DNA of 64,000 nt from JAUIKM01 sp964445695 (GCA_964445695.1 CAYULF010000012.1:62001-126000), one strand, 5' to 3'; shown: positions 1 through 9,317, numbered from the stretch's first letter. Numbers and translations: made by a program. The notes: generated by a model from the letters alone, not told the origin.

Positions 1-73
1 CGTCGCCCAACTCGCGGCGCATCTGCTCCACCGCTTCTTTCATGCTTGCTGCGATATACTTCTTGATCTTCAT
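1..73 (-). CDS. flhF: Flagellar GTPase FlhF, N-terminal start only (partial)
   Basis: Reading leftward from an ATG at 71-73, the first 24 codons are open to the window edge. They give MKIKKYIAASMKEAVEQMRR followed by ELGD. This pattern (Met-Lys-Ile-Lys-Lys, then a short helix ending Arg-x-Glu-Leu-Gly) is the usual start of FlhF, the SRP-type GTPase that sets flagellar placement and number at the cell pole. Only this N-terminal stub is visible; the GTPase domain would lie outside the window. If right, the organism has flagellar genes next to a metabolic cluster transcribed away from them. Assignment rests on two dozen residues. Confidence 0.55.
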   Translation of the reverse strand, partial: MKIKKYIAASMKEAVEQMRRELGD

Positions 74-345
74 GGAGCGGCCGACCTTCCCTGTGCTGTG
101 CGCTACCGGCGTACTTCGCTTCCGGCACAGTATATAAAATAGTTGGATGCAAGCCGAATCAAAAATCCCTGCGGCGGAGGGGACGCAGGCGGCTCGTTCG
201 AATTTTGGACAATTAGCGCGCTGCAGCCCGGAATTTTTACTAAATTTGTGCCTTTGCCTGTTGTCGCAGGCAGGCGCATGGTATTGCACCGCCTCCGACA
301 TGGTATTTACGAGCATTCAACAACGACCACTGGTTTCAGAGCGCG

Positions 346-1197
346 ATGAAATTTGAAAACAAGCGGCAGTCGGCCGAGGCACACGAGGCGATTTCGACGC
401 AGATCAGACGTGATATTGTCTCCATGCTGTTGGAGGCCGGTAGCGGTCACAGCGGCGGTCCGCTGGGGACGACCGATATCTATTCGGTTCTTTACTTCGG
501 CGGTTTCATGAAGTACGACCCGTCCAACCCGGACTGGGAAGAACGCGATCGTTTTGTGCTGAGCGCCGGCCACATGGCTCCCGTTCTCTATGCCGCCCTG
601 GCGAACGCCGGGATGTTTCCGCGGGAGGAACTCATGACCCTGCGCAAATACGGAACGCGTCTGCAGGGACACCCCGGTCGCGATATGGGGCTGCCGGGCA
701 TCGAAACCTCCTCCGGTTCGCTGGGGCAGGGCATCTCGATTGCCGTCGGTATGGCCATGAGCGATCGACTGCTCGACAAAAACAAACGCCGCGTCTACTC
801 GCTGACCGGCGATGGCGAGTTGCAGGAAGGTTCGGTCTGGGAAGCGGCCATGTCCGCCTCGAACTTCGGCCTGGACAATTTCTGCTGGATCATCGACAAC
901 AACGACTGTCAGATCGACGGGCGTCTGCGCGACGTGATGAACGTCTATCCCATCGATGAAAAGTGCCGCTCCTTCGGCTTTGACACGATCGTCGTCGACG
1001 GCCACGATTTCAATCAGCTCTACGCGGCTTTTGACCGCTTCACGGAAAACTGGCAGAAGGGGACGGGCGTTCCCACCGCCATTGTGGCTGAAACGAAAAT
1101 GGGCAAAGGCGTCTCCTTTATGGAAGACCAATACGAATGGCATGGCAAACCGCCCAATGCCGATGAAGCCAAAATCGCCCTGTCGGAACTGGATTAA
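346..1197 (+). CDS. Transketolase, N-terminal subunit
   Basis: 283 residues matching the thiamine-diphosphate (PP) half of transketolase, which moves two-carbon units between sugar phosphates in the non-oxidative pentose phosphate pathway in the cytoplasm. Visible family marks are the early GSGHSGGPLG segment, a GDG at residues 155-157 and the NN pair at 185-186, which together form the ThDP/metal-binding motif, and a GQGISIAVGMA stretch before it. The C-terminal half is a separate gene at 1886, as in split bacterial transketolases. The ATG is preceded by no strong Shine-Dalgarno. The two halves must assemble for activity; the lipoprotein gene between them is an oddity. Confidence 0.93.
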   Translation: MKFENKRQSAEAHEAISTQIRRDIVSMLLEAGSGHSGGPLGTTDIYSVLYFGGFMKYDPSNPDWEERDRFVLSAGHMAPVLYAALANAGMFPREELMTLRKYGTRLQGHPGRDMGLPGIETSSGSLGQGISIAVGMAMSDRLLDKNKRRVYSLTGDGELQEGSVWEAAMSASNFGLDNFCWIIDNNDCQIDGRLRDVMNVYPIDEKCRSFGFDTIVVDGHDFNQLYAAFDRFTENWQKGTGVPTAIVAETKMGKGVSFMEDQYEWHGKPPNADEAKIALSELD

Positions 1198-1255
1198 TCC
1201 GCCGCCGGCCCTGCGCACTAGTGCAGAGTGTCGGCGCACATCGAATCATTGACCC

Positions 1256-1807
1256 ATGAAATGTAGCTTCAGGTTGTTAGCAGGCCGCCTCTGCATCTGT
1301 GCACTGCTGATACTGGCTGTTTCCTGTGGAAGCGAAGAAGGGGAACGCGCCCAGCAGACCCTTGAGCCGCTCTCCGTAGAGGATCTGCAGCAGCTGTTTC
1401 CTACGATCATTCCCGGCACGCGTACTACGCCGCACTCCGGCGGTCGTCAGACCAGTGAAGGGCGCGTGCTCATGAAAGCCTCCGGCGAATACATGTTTAA
1501 TGCCGGTGGTTACGTGCGCATTTCGGTCACCGACTTTACCGATCTGACCGATTATATGTTGCCGTACAAGTCGCAATACGACCTGTTCTCAAAGAGCTCG
1601 CAGGAAGGCTTCAGCACGATCAAGAACAACAACGGCATCGGCGTGGAGCAATGGGACCCGGGCGAACGCAGCGGCACCATTCGCTTTCTGGCGCTCGATC
1701 GTTTCGGCATCGTCATTGAGATAATGCGCATGCCGAGGGAGTCCGCTCTCGACGCTCGCGGCATTCTGGAGTCGCTCAATTTCAACGCGCTCAAGTTGAA
1801 AATCTGA
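1256..1807 (+). CDS. Lipoprotein of unknown function between transketolase halves
   Basis: 183 residues starting with a charged n-region, a hydrophobic stretch (residues about 8-22) and a lipobox LAVSC, so it should be lipidated at the Cys and exported. The mature part has no motif I recognise; it is a mixed, moderately polar sequence without repeats or a membrane segment. It lies 58 bases after the transketolase N-half and 78 before the C-half on the same strand, so all three are probably cotranscribed. Nothing links a cell-envelope lipoprotein to transketolase function, so I infer an insertion into an ancestral two-gene operon. Confidence 0.8.
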   Translation: MKCSFRLLAGRLCICALLILAVSCGSEEGERAQQTLEPLSVEDLQQLFPTIIPGTRTTPHSGGRQTSEGRVLMKASGEYMFNAGGYVRISVTDFTDLTDYMLPYKSQYDLFSKSSQEGFSTIKNNNGIGVEQWDPGERSGTIRFLALDRFGIVIEIMRMPRESALDARGILESLNFNALKLKI

Positions 1808-1885
1808 CGCCCGGATCAGTTCCGCACAAGGGCGTTGTACAACACGAAAAATTCTCTTAACACTTTAGATCTGGCTTAAACAGGC

Positions 1886-2905
1886 ATGCAAGAATTCAAG
1901 CTCCTCGGTGAAAAACCCACGCGCCACGGCTTTGGCGATGGTCTGGCCGAATTAGGCGAACGCAATCCCAACGTCGTTGTCCTCGGCGGCGACATTACCG
2001 GTTCGGTGCGAACCTCCGTGTTCAAAGACAAATTCCCGGATCGCTTCTTTTCGCTGGGTGTTGCCGAGCAGAATGCCACGACGGTCGCAGCCGGCCTGGC
2101 CCTCTCCGGCAAGGTGCCGTTTTTTGCCAGCTACGGCGCTTTCTGTGCGCTGCGCAATGCCGATCAGCTGCGCATTTCAGTCTGTTATAACGAAGCAAAT
2201 GTTAAGATCGGCGGCGGTCACTCCGGTATCAGCGTTGGGCCCGACGGCGCCACGCACCAGGTGCTGGAGGAAGTGGCGCTGCTGCGCACGCTGCCGCACA
2301 TGACACTGGTCGTGCCCTGCGACTATGAGGAAGCGCGCAAAGCCACGATCGCAATCGGCGAACTCGACGGTCCGGCCTACATTCGATTTGGTCGCTCGCC
2401 GGTTCCGATGTTTACCACGAAGGACACGCCCTTTGAACTCGGCAAAGCTCAGGTCTTCCGCGAGGGAGGCGACGTAGCCCTGGTTGCCTGCGGCGCGCTG
2501 GTGTGGGAAGCGATGCGTGCGGCGGAAGAACTTGCCAAAACCAAAGGCATTCAGGCACGCGTTGTTAACGTTGCGACGATTAAACCGCTTGACGTTAAAA
2601 CGCTTGTCGATGCGGCGCGCGAATGCGGCGCGGTCGTCACGGCCGAGGAACACCAGGTGCACGGCGGTCTGGGCAGCGCAGTTGCTGAAGTGCTCGCCAA
2701 AAACGCACCGGTTCCGATGGAATTTGTCGGCGTTAAAGACACCTTTGGCGGCAGCGGTGATCCGCTTGAGCTGATGGAGAAATTCGGTCTTACCTGGAAA
2801 GATATTTACGCATCGGCGCTTGCGGCTATCGAACGGCGCGACAATGGATCGAGCGGTTACCGCGAGGTTCGCGACGTTGTCTCCTCGTCTGCCGTGGATG
2901 CCTGA
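1886..2905 (+). CDS. Transketolase, C-terminal subunit
   Basis: 339 residues forming the pyrimidine-binding and C-terminal domains of transketolase, partner of the 346-1197 gene. The GVAEQNA motif (residues about 53-59) contains the Glu that activates the thiamine ring, followed by the FASYGAF segment and a C-terminal transketolase_C domain with VNVATIKPLD and TAEEH. Length matches other split C-halves (about 310-340). A strong hairpin terminator follows 33 bases after the stop, so this is the last gene of the unit. Confidence 0.93.
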   Translation: MQEFKLLGEKPTRHGFGDGLAELGERNPNVVVLGGDITGSVRTSVFKDKFPDRFFSLGVAEQNATTVAAGLALSGKVPFFASYGAFCALRNADQLRISVCYNEANVKIGGGHSGISVGPDGATHQVLEEVALLRTLPHMTLVVPCDYEEARKATIAIGELDGPAYIRFGRSPVPMFTTKDTPFELGKAQVFREGGDVALVACGALVWEAMRAAEELAKTKGIQARVVNVATIKPLDVKTLVDAARECGAVVTAEEHQVHGGLGSAVAEVLAKNAPVPMEFVGVKDTFGGSGDPLELMEKFGLTWKDIYASALAAIERRDNGSSGYREVRDVVSSSAVDA

Positions 2906-2937
2906 TCATTCCCGATTTGTTAATGCGGTTAATATTC

Positions 2938-2969
2938 AAAGCCGGCGAATAATATTCGTCGGCTTTTTT
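2938..2969 (+). terminator. Rho-independent terminator of the transketolase unit
   Basis: A 13-bp stem (2938-2950 with 2954-2966, one G-U pair, 3-base loop) runs directly into a T tract at 2963-2969. It sits just after the transketolase C-subunit stop codon. Confidence 0.88.
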
Positions 2970-3020
2970 GTTTTGGGGGCTGTTAAACCGCGCGTTTGGC
3001 CTCGTCGCCTGTGACTTTCA

Positions 3021-3070
3021 TGAGCGCTTCGCCGCCTGTGGCCGGCTTGCTTTTTTCTTTTGTTTGTCAC
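3021..3070 (-). repeat. Dispersed structured intergenic repeat, family A (minus copy)
   Basis: Read on the minus strand this is GTGACAAACAAAAG, then AAAAAAGCAAGCCG, a short variable hairpin region and GGCGAAGCGCTCA. The same ordered blocks recur in at least eight other gaps in this window. It faces the copy at 3201-3260, so the two could fold together across 130 bases. Confidence 0.7.
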
Positions 3071-3200
3071 CGTGTGTCGTGTTTAAAACACATCTGCCGG
3101 AGGCGACTATGCATGTTTTGAGTTTAACAGTTTTGCGATTGTCACGCAGTCCCGACTCTTGCGGTGCGGAGATTGTTAACAGACTTTGAGTCTTGAGACT

Positions 3201-3260
3201 TGAATCTGCGTGACGAGCAAAAGTAAAAAGCAAGCCGTTGAGAAACGGCGCAGCGCCTCA
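3201..3260 (+). repeat. Dispersed structured intergenic repeat, family A
   Basis: Blocks in order: TGAATCTGCGTGACGAGCAA, AAAAAGCAAGCC, a 6-bp hairpin GCCGTT/AACGGC with loop GAGA, then GCGCAGCGCCTCA. The stem sequence differs from other copies but still pairs, which suggests that the hairpin itself is kept. Confidence 0.7.
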
Positions 3261-3477
3261 GTCAGGAGAAGACCTGCCGAGAGTTAAACATAAGGAGCTG
3301 CGCCTGTAAACTGACAGCCGACCCCCGCGCCGCGCACCGATAGTATGTCCTGAATGTGGTGGAGCCGCCAGACCGTCAAACAGGGAAAACTGTGCGGCAC
3401 ATGCGTGGTGAGCAGGGCAAATCCGGTGATAAGTGCTGTATTCTGGTCCAAAGTCGGAGCGGACGTCGACCACAGTT
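3261..3477. other. Gap without a recognisable gene
   Basis: Together with 2970-3260 this makes a 500-base space between the transketolase terminator and a converging minus-strand gene. Apart from the two family A repeats and GTTWAAC heptamers near 2992 and 3288 I see no coding or RNA signal; short open frames here look accidental. Confidence 0.6.
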
Positions 3478-5034
3478 TTATACGCGGCCGGCCGTGCGAA
3501 TAAACGTCAGGATGCCTTGCCACAGTCTCTCGTAGGGAATCACCTCCAGTGCGTCCATGCCCGCCGTTGCGCCGTCGACCTCCTGTTGTGCCGCCTGCAA
3601 GTCGCTGAAGCGACGTCTGTTTTTGCGTTTAATCTGTTCGTAGTCGAAGGAACATGAACTGATGCTCACCAGCATGCGCAGGAAAATTTTACTGCGGCGC
3701 TGTGAGCTGTCACGCAAGCGGCGGCCGATAAACTGTAAAACAGTTTCGCTTAACACATCGAGTTTGTCGGTCTCCTCAAAGCGGCGAATGTAAAACAAGA
3801 GTTCCACGACCAGAATGGCCACGTTAAGTCCGCCGCGATCGCGAACCAGGGGCTGGACCTTGCGCCGAAACTGCTCGGTGTCGAAGCGTTCGCGCGTCCA
3901 TGAACGCGGCGCTTTCACCCAGCCGAACTCGGCGCACATGTGCAGGTACGCCTCAAAAATGTACCATCGCATTCGGTGCGCCTCAATGGCCATGTTAAAA
4001 CGTCGGTCGTTAACAACCTTGCGATAGATTTCCAGCGCGGTGTTGTAGTCGCCCAGGTGCATGTGCATCAACAGAATCGGCTCGTAGATGAGCAGGAAGT
4101 TGGCGCGGCGGTCGCCCATGAGTTCCAGGCAGCGCGCACCGCATTTCAGACCTTCGTCGTAGCGGCGCAGCCCCATCAGGCAGACCATGCGTTTAAGTTC
4201 GAATTCCTGTCGAATCACATCGTTGTCGAATCGTGCGGCGCGTTTGTCCAGATCGGCCAGCGCTTCAGTGCAGATCTCAATTGTTGTGTCGTAGTCGCCG
4301 TTGGCCTGGTGCGCTATGGCGATCAATCTGTAGGCGTTGAAGTTGATGTCAAATGACTGCACGCGATTGAGAAGGGAGCGCGCCTCAAGGGCGTAGCGCA
4401 TCGAGGTCTCGCGTACTTCCGCGCCCGCGCTGATGGATCGCGCGAATTCTATACGCATGGATTGCAGGTAGTTGTCGAGCTGCAGCTCGGCGTTAATGAC
4501 CTCGGTCAGGCGCTCCACCTCCCGGGTATAACGATTAAACGTGGTACGCTTGCCGATGTAGCTGAAGTGATAGCGCAGAATCTTGAGGCACATGAGGTGG
4601 AGGAGGGACAGCTCGTAGTTGCGCGCCAGGCGCAGGGCCTTGCGAGCAAAGTAGATGCCCGCGTCGCGCATCCCCAGGCTGATGAGCAGGCGGGAGCAGC
4701 GCAGCAGTCGCATGCATTCCTGCTCGCCGGTATGACGTTCGGCGCGGCCGAGGTGTTTAACATCCAGACTGAGAATTGTGTTGATCAGGCGGTCGCGCAC
4801 GCGCGATTTTAACACCCGGTAGCCGCCGGAGCCGGGGTCGCCGCCGATCAGCAAACGAGCAAGTTTCTCCTCATTTTCAATGTCCTTGCGCTGTAAGAGC
4901 TGGAACATGTGATCCTGCAGCGAGCGTTTGCCCCTGCGCGGTTCAGGATCAAATATTTCGTATTTTTTTCTGAAATATTTTGTAACAATTTCGGTAAGTG
5001 ATTTTAGTAGCTTCACATGAGTCTCTCTAGTCAA
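3478..5034 (-). CDS. Conserved-type helical protein of unknown function (518 aa)
   Basis: 518 residues, no signal peptide or membrane segment, rich in Leu, Arg and Glu in a helical-hairpin (TPR-like) pattern, for example ARKALRLARNYELSLLHLMC and the repeats around residues 200-320. The N-terminal 100 residues have the order LFQLL, a variable acidic stretch, then a YRVLKSRVRDRLINTIL helix. The protein at 24724-26292 has the same order and almost the same length, so I take the two as distant paralogs. I do not know a function; a scaffold or regulatory role is only a guess. It is divergent from the small orphan gene at 5429, and the second paralog is likewise divergent from an orphan. Confidence 0.8.
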   Translation of the reverse strand: MTRETHVKLLKSLTEIVTKYFRKKYEIFDPEPRRGKRSLQDHMFQLLQRKDIENEEKLARLLIGGDPGSGGYRVLKSRVRDRLINTILSLDVKHLGRAERHTGEQECMRLLRCSRLLISLGMRDAGIYFARKALRLARNYELSLLHLMCLKILRYHFSYIGKRTTFNRYTREVERLTEVINAELQLDNYLQSMRIEFARSISAGAEVRETSMRYALEARSLLNRVQSFDINFNAYRLIAIAHQANGDYDTTIEICTEALADLDKRAARFDNDVIRQEFELKRMVCLMGLRRYDEGLKCGARCLELMGDRRANFLLIYEPILLMHMHLGDYNTALEIYRKVVNDRRFNMAIEAHRMRWYIFEAYLHMCAEFGWVKAPRSWTRERFDTEQFRRKVQPLVRDRGGLNVAILVVELLFYIRRFEETDKLDVLSETVLQFIGRRLRDSSQRRSKIFLRMLVSISSCSFDYEQIKRKNRRRFSDLQAAQQEVDGATAGMDALEVIPYERLWQGILTFIRTAGRV

Positions 5035-5428
5035 AAGGGCCGAAAATAGCCTCTGGAGGGAAGATATTCAAGCAAATAGTCTGTTGCATTGATAATAAAT
5101 ACACGCGATATTCCCGCCAATTAACTGTAACAATACACAGGTAACTGATAGTAGTTTTGCATCGTCGTGAGTGTAAATTCATTTCAAATTGCAAAAGCGG
5201 ACGCGATGGTTCAAAGTTGACAACAGCCTGCCGGATGCAGTAGCTGTCGGCTTGTGAACTCGTGGACCCATCGATACCACATCCGGGACTCCGGATACTT
5301 TTGCTTTGTTCGCTATTCCAGGAAGGACCGCGGAGCGCTTTCTACGCTCCGTAGCAGCGACGCGTTCAGACGCCGAACCGCAACAACGGCCGGCGCCCGA
5401 CATGCGTTGCCAAACAAGGAGAAAAAGC
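5035..5428. promoter_or_regulatory. Divergent intergenic region between helical protein and orphan gene
   Basis: 394 bases separate the two divergent starts. The left part (5060-5170) is AT-rich compared with its surroundings and carries a TAGTTTTG at 5152-5159 that fits the TAnnTTTG -10-like box, but without a well-spaced TTTG upstream. A clear Shine-Dalgarno AAGGAG (5416-5421) sits 7 bases before the ATG at 5429. The promoter call is weak; the gap itself is real. Confidence 0.4.
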
Positions 5429-5713
5429 ATGAGTTATGAGATTCGGTATCGCGCCGGCCGTGCGATCGGCAAGGTGACCGTGGAATACACGGGTGGGTCT
5501 GACAGTGTCAATCTTGACGAGAACTGCAATCTGACGCCGCCCGGCTATTGCGTTAGCTATGTCAACCCGTTGGACAGCGTGTCTGCTGTGGAGGTGGGCG
5601 GTACGGCGGTGGACGTCGACAGCAAGGAGCGGGTGATTATCAGTCCCGATCTGACGGTTGATGTCAACGTGACAAGCACCTATGTGGAGATTTTTGAGTA
5701 CGAAGAAGCCTGA
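5429..5713 (+). CDS. Small orphan protein, 94 aa
   Basis: I chose the ATG at 5429 because AAGGAG lies 7 bases upstream; the frame is open from 5306 but the earlier part has no ribosome site. The product is 94 residues, acidic, with alternating polar and hydrophobic residues predicting beta strands, two Cys (residues 33 and 41), and no signal peptide or membrane segment. I do not recognise the family. It lies head to head with the 518-residue helical protein. The bases just before its start (CAAACAAGGAGAAAAAGCA) resemble the A-rich block of the family A repeats, which may be coincidence. Confidence 0.7.
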   Translation: MSYEIRYRAGRAIGKVTVEYTGGSDSVNLDENCNLTPPGYCVSYVNPLDSVSAVEVGGTAVDVDSKERVIISPDLTVDVNVTSTYVEIFEYEEA

Positions 5714-6049
5714 ATGCGCCGCACGGGGCGCCCAGGTTGAAAAATGCGGGAAGGCGGCCTGCGAGCCGCCGCCCTGAAAATTGTCACTTCATGCAACGTA
5801 CGCGCTGGACCGGGTGCACTGCGCCACCGGCAGACACCCCACGCTGTAAGCCACGGGCCGGGAACCCGTGGCCTGGTGTGGGAACCCGGTCCCCTTTTTT
5901 TCCTTCTCCGGCCAAGTGCCGTCAATTTTCCGTATTTTGCCACGGGCGGCGGCTGAACCGTCCGCCCGGACTACGGCCCGGCTGCCGCATTCATCGTGTT
6001 TGGATGCGGCTTTGCTTGCTCCGGCCGATTTTGTGTCACGTTTTGACCT
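5714..6049. other. GC-rich gap with hairpins, no gene seen
   Basis: 336 bases. An 8-bp perfect stem GCCACGGG/CCCGTGGC at about 5850-5873 is followed by a second short GC hairpin and the T run 5894-5901, a plausible terminator for the 94-residue gene. No other support for a gene. Confidence 0.5.
5850..5901 (+). terminator. Probable terminator after the 94-aa orphan gene
   Basis: Stem GCCACGGG/CCCGTGGC with a 7-base loop, then a GGG...CCC hairpin ending in seven or more T. The distance from the first stem to the T tract is longer than usual, so the second small hairpin is probably the functional one. Confidence 0.45.
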
Positions 6050-6292
6050 ATGTTCATGCAGGATTCGGAACGCATCCATCTTTTGCTCGAAATGCGCAAG
6101 CGCTTCCGCGAAGCGCGTCCCGATCTCAATCTGCCCAGCGACGAAGAGCGCAATGCTGCGCTGGCCGAAGGACGTGAAAACCTGCGTCGACGCCGCGAGG
6201 CGCGCCGCAAACTCAACGAAATCGAAGAGCAGGGCAAGCAGTCGCCCGGGCGCATAGCACGGATGATTCAGCGATACCTCGACTCAAAATAA
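6050..6292 (+). CDS. Small charged helical protein, 80 aa
   Basis: 80 residues, over a third Arg, Lys, Glu or Asp, with a long predicted helix (about residues 30-65: ERNAALAEGRENLRRRREAR) and no Cys, signal or membrane segment. Two Met codons lie close together (residues 1 and 3) and neither has a clear ribosome site. It is 69 bases before the CCA-adding enzyme gene on the same strand and may be cotranscribed. Family not recognised. Confidence 0.55.
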   Translation: MFMQDSERIHLLLEMRKRFREARPDLNLPSDEERNAALAEGRENLRRRREARRKLNEIEEQGKQSPGRIARMIQRYLDSK

Positions 6293-6361
6293 TTCCCGCA
6301 CAAAGTCGTATTCCCCGGCTTCGTCTTTACGCCGCCGGTGGAATCATTTTGCTTCAGACGC

Positions 6362-7795
6362 ATGCCGCACCTTTCCCGATCCATAGACATTAGCGACCCT
6401 TTACTGATCGAACTCGGCGAACTGGCCGATCGCTGCGGTGTTGAACTGTACGTCGTCGGCGGTTATGTGCGCGACTATCTGCGCGATGCCGATCGAACTG
6501 ATATTGACTGCACCGTCGTGGGCGATGCGCTTGCTTTTGCGCGCGAAGTCGCTCAACATTTTCGTTCGCGTCCGGTGATCTACGAGCGCTTCCGCACGGC
6601 CATGGTGCCGGTCGGTGAGTACAAACTGGAGTTCGTCGGCACGCGCCGCGAGGAATACGAGCCGGGCTCGCGCAATCCGATTGTGAGCGAAGGGACGCTG
6701 GACGACGACCTGGCACGCCGCGATTTCACGGTCAATGCGATGGCGGCGCGCCTCAATCACGCGCGCCGCGGCGAGCTGATCGATCGTTTCGATGGACTCG
6801 GCGATCTGGAGCGCGGGCTGCTGCGCACGCCGCTTGATCCCGTTACGACCTTCAGTGACGATCCGCTGCGCATGATGCGCGCGGCGCGCTTCAGCTCTCA
6901 GCTCAATTTCGAGCTGGACGGAGCGGCAATGCGCGCGATGCAATCGATGAGCGAGCGCATCACAATTGTAGCGCAGGAGCGCATAACGGACGAATTCATG
7001 AAGACGCTGGCAGCTCCGGTTCCCAGCATCGGTCTGCGGATCATGTTCCACAGCGGGCTGTTGAAACACGTGTTTCCCGAGGTGCATCGGCTGGCCGGTG
7101 TCGACGTCGTCAGTGAAGGTTCGCAGGAATACGCGCACAAGGACGTGTTTTTTCACACCCTGAAAGTACTCGACAATGTCGCCGAAATGAGCGACAATGT
7201 CTGGTTGCGCTTTTCCGCGCTGATGCACGATATCGCCAAACCACGCACCAAAAAGTTTATCCAGGGCACCGGCTGGACCTTTCACGGTCACGAAGATCTT
7301 GGCGCCCGCTGGCAAAAACGCATTTTCCGCAAGCTCAAACTGCCGATGGCGGAGCTGGACTACGTGCAGACACTGGTCAGCCTGCATCAGCGGCCGATGG
7401 TTTTGGTGGACGACGGCGTAACCGACTCGGCCGTGCGGCGTCTGATCGTGCAGGCGGGGGAAGCGCTCGACGATCTGTTCCTCCTGTGCCGCGCGGATAT
7501 TACCAGTCGAAATCCTGCCCGTGTGACGCGTTATCTGCGCAACTACGACCTGGTCTTCGAAAAAATCTGCGAGGTCCGCGAAAAGGATAAACTGCGCGCC
7601 TTTCAATCTCCGGTGCGCGGTGAAGAAATCATGGAAATCTGCGAGCTTAAACCCAGCCGTCTGGTGGGCGTGATCAAGACCAATATTGAAGAGGCGATTC
7701 TCGACGGGCAAATTCCCAACGAGTACGAGGCCGCCAAAAAATATCTGCTTGATCACAAGGATGAATGGATGGCGGAAGCCGTCCGTAAAAGTTAA
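6362..7795 (+). CDS. cca: CCA tRNA nucleotidyltransferase / poly(A) polymerase family with HD domain
   Basis: 477 residues from the ATG at 6362; an upstream in-frame GTG at 6338 would add eight. The head domain has VGGYVRDYLRD followed by DIDC, the nucleotidyltransferase signature with the metal-binding Asp pair, then RRDFTVNAMA and the FSDDPLRMMRAARF template segment of class II enzymes that add CCA to tRNA 3' ends. The C-terminal half carries an HD phosphohydrolase motif (LMHDIAKPRT). Encoded tRNA-Pro in this window lacks CCA, which fits a need for this enzyme. Poly(A) polymerase activity cannot be excluded by sequence alone. Confidence 0.9.
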   Translation: MPHLSRSIDISDPLLIELGELADRCGVELYVVGGYVRDYLRDADRTDIDCTVVGDALAFAREVAQHFRSRPVIYERFRTAMVPVGEYKLEFVGTRREEYEPGSRNPIVSEGTLDDDLARRDFTVNAMAARLNHARRGELIDRFDGLGDLERGLLRTPLDPVTTFSDDPLRMMRAARFSSQLNFELDGAAMRAMQSMSERITIVAQERITDEFMKTLAAPVPSIGLRIMFHSGLLKHVFPEVHRLAGVDVVSEGSQEYAHKDVFFHTLKVLDNVAEMSDNVWLRFSALMHDIAKPRTKKFIQGTGWTFHGHEDLGARWQKRIFRKLKLPMAELDYVQTLVSLHQRPMVLVDDGVTDSAVRRLIVQAGEALDDLFLLCRADITSRNPARVTRYLRNYDLVFEKICEVREKDKLRAFQSPVRGEEIMEICELKPSRLVGVIKTNIEEAILDGQIPNEYEAAKKYLLDHKDEWMAEAVRKS

Positions 7796-7865
7796 CATGC
7801 AGTTTCGGCGCCGTGTTTAATTACAGTGCAGCGGCGCGCGAATCCTCATAGCTCCAAGGCCCACG

Positions 7866-9143
7866 ATGTACACAAGACGTCAGTCGGACTCTCCGACATT
7901 TCTCACAGGATTTTTCTTTTGTTTGTTGTTGAGCTTGATGTCGACAGCCTGCAGCGACGTCGAATTCCGCCGTGGACGTGTTAACATGTTCGGCAACGTT
8001 GAACGAACAAATTCCTACGAGAAGTACGGCACGTTTAACAGTACGCTCATCATGGAAGTCGACCTCAAAGCCCGAAAAGGTGAAGAGCGACTGTCCCTGG
8101 CCGGAGCAATCGCGCCGCCGCTGGTGCTGCACTCCGACCTGATAGTACTGGCCGGCTCCGACGGCGTGCTCAGCAAAGTCAGCGCCGACAAGGTCGACTG
8201 GCAGGTTAAGTTGCCCAATGAATCCGTGGTGGCGTCGGCAATGGTGGCCGATGCGCATCAAAATCTGTACATGCAGTGCAGCGACGGCATTCTGCGCTCC
8301 TACGACACGACCGGCGCGCTGCGCTGGGAACACCGTCTGAGCGATGCGGAAGAGATTGTCAGCTATTCCGATCTGCTGGTATTCCCTGGTCGCATCGTCG
8401 CGTGCGACAGTCGCGGACGCATCCACTGCGTCGACACCGCCGGGACGGTCAAATGGAAGCGCATTTCCACCGAAGCCATAGCGCAGGTTCCCGCCGGCGA
8501 CAGCAGCGGCAATCTGTACGCCTTCAACACACACAACAAATACGGCGAGAGCGATTCGCTTAACAAATACGATGAAACCGGCGGTTTGCTCTGGAGCCGT
8601 CCGTTCGCGGCAACGCGTCTGTTTAAAGGTCCGATCATCGTGGATGACAAAACTGTCGTCGCCGGCGTCAAACAGAACGGCGAGAATCGCGTGCCGGTCA
8701 TGCACGTGCTGAACCGCATGGGACGCGTCGTCTGGTCGCGCGAGTTGGCCGCGACGCCTCGCGGACTGAGCGCTTCCGCCGACGGCACCCTGTTTGTGAC
8801 GTCCTACGACGCCGCGCCCGGTGACACGCGCAGCGTCGTCAGCGCGATCACGCCGCAGGGCGACGAAGAGTGGAGCCGCGAATTCAACTTCAAGATTCCC
8901 GGCGCGGCGCTCGTCAGCCGCAACGCGCTTGCCTTTACAGGCATCAGAAAAAACAGCAGCACGGGGCTGTATTTGCTGCGCCGCGACGGCAGCTTCCGCG
9001 AGGTGATTTCGATGAGTGCGCTGCCGATCGTCAATTTGCACGCCGCCGCCGGCAACAACGCCGATGTGATCTACGCAATGTCGGAGAAGCTGGGTTACGT
9101 GGCTATCGGCGAGTCCAGCGTTCACAGAATTATTCCGTTTTAG
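7866..9143 (+). CDS. Lipoprotein with PQQ-like beta-propeller repeats
   Basis: 425 residues. An Arg-containing n-region, a hydrophobic core and the lipobox STAC mark an exported lipoprotein. The mature part repeats a blade pattern of about 40 residues (for example DGILRSYDTTGALRWEHRL, then IHCVDTAGTVKWKR), typical of PQQ-like/BamB-type propellers. Such folds usually act as protein-interaction platforms in the envelope. BamB itself is part of the outer-membrane assembly machine, but I cannot assign this one to it. It lies upstream of gyrA with a 174-base gap and so is probably a separate unit. Confidence 0.8.
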   Translation: MYTRRQSDSPTFLTGFFFCLLLSLMSTACSDVEFRRGRVNMFGNVERTNSYEKYGTFNSTLIMEVDLKARKGEERLSLAGAIAPPLVLHSDLIVLAGSDGVLSKVSADKVDWQVKLPNESVVASAMVADAHQNLYMQCSDGILRSYDTTGALRWEHRLSDAEEIVSYSDLLVFPGRIVACDSRGRIHCVDTAGTVKWKRISTEAIAQVPAGDSSGNLYAFNTHNKYGESDSLNKYDETGGLLWSRPFAATRLFKGPIIVDDKTVVAGVKQNGENRVPVMHVLNRMGRVVWSRELAATPRGLSASADGTLFVTSYDAAPGDTRSVVSAITPQGDEEWSREFNFKIPGAALVSRNALAFTGIRKNSSTGLYLLRRDGSFREVISMSALPIVNLHAAAGNNADVIYAMSEKLGYVAIGESSVHRIIPF

Positions 9144-9317
9144 CGCCCGTATTGCTCACCGGGGGCGGTCCCATTTTCCCCGCCGAAAAGTGCCCAAAAT
9201 TGCTTATCTTTAGGCTTGTTTTGGGATGACTTATCTCCATTCTCTCGTTAAAAATCGCGTCCGAAGCGGGCTGAAATCAGCGGCGCGCGATTCCTCGCAC
9301 AATCTGGCTACATACGT

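Noticed and set aside
307..1239. Long minus-strand frame opposite the transketolase N-half
   Set aside because: A shadow frame of a GC-rich gene; composition is His/Arg/Val-rich with no family motif, and the opposite strand has clear transketolase signatures.
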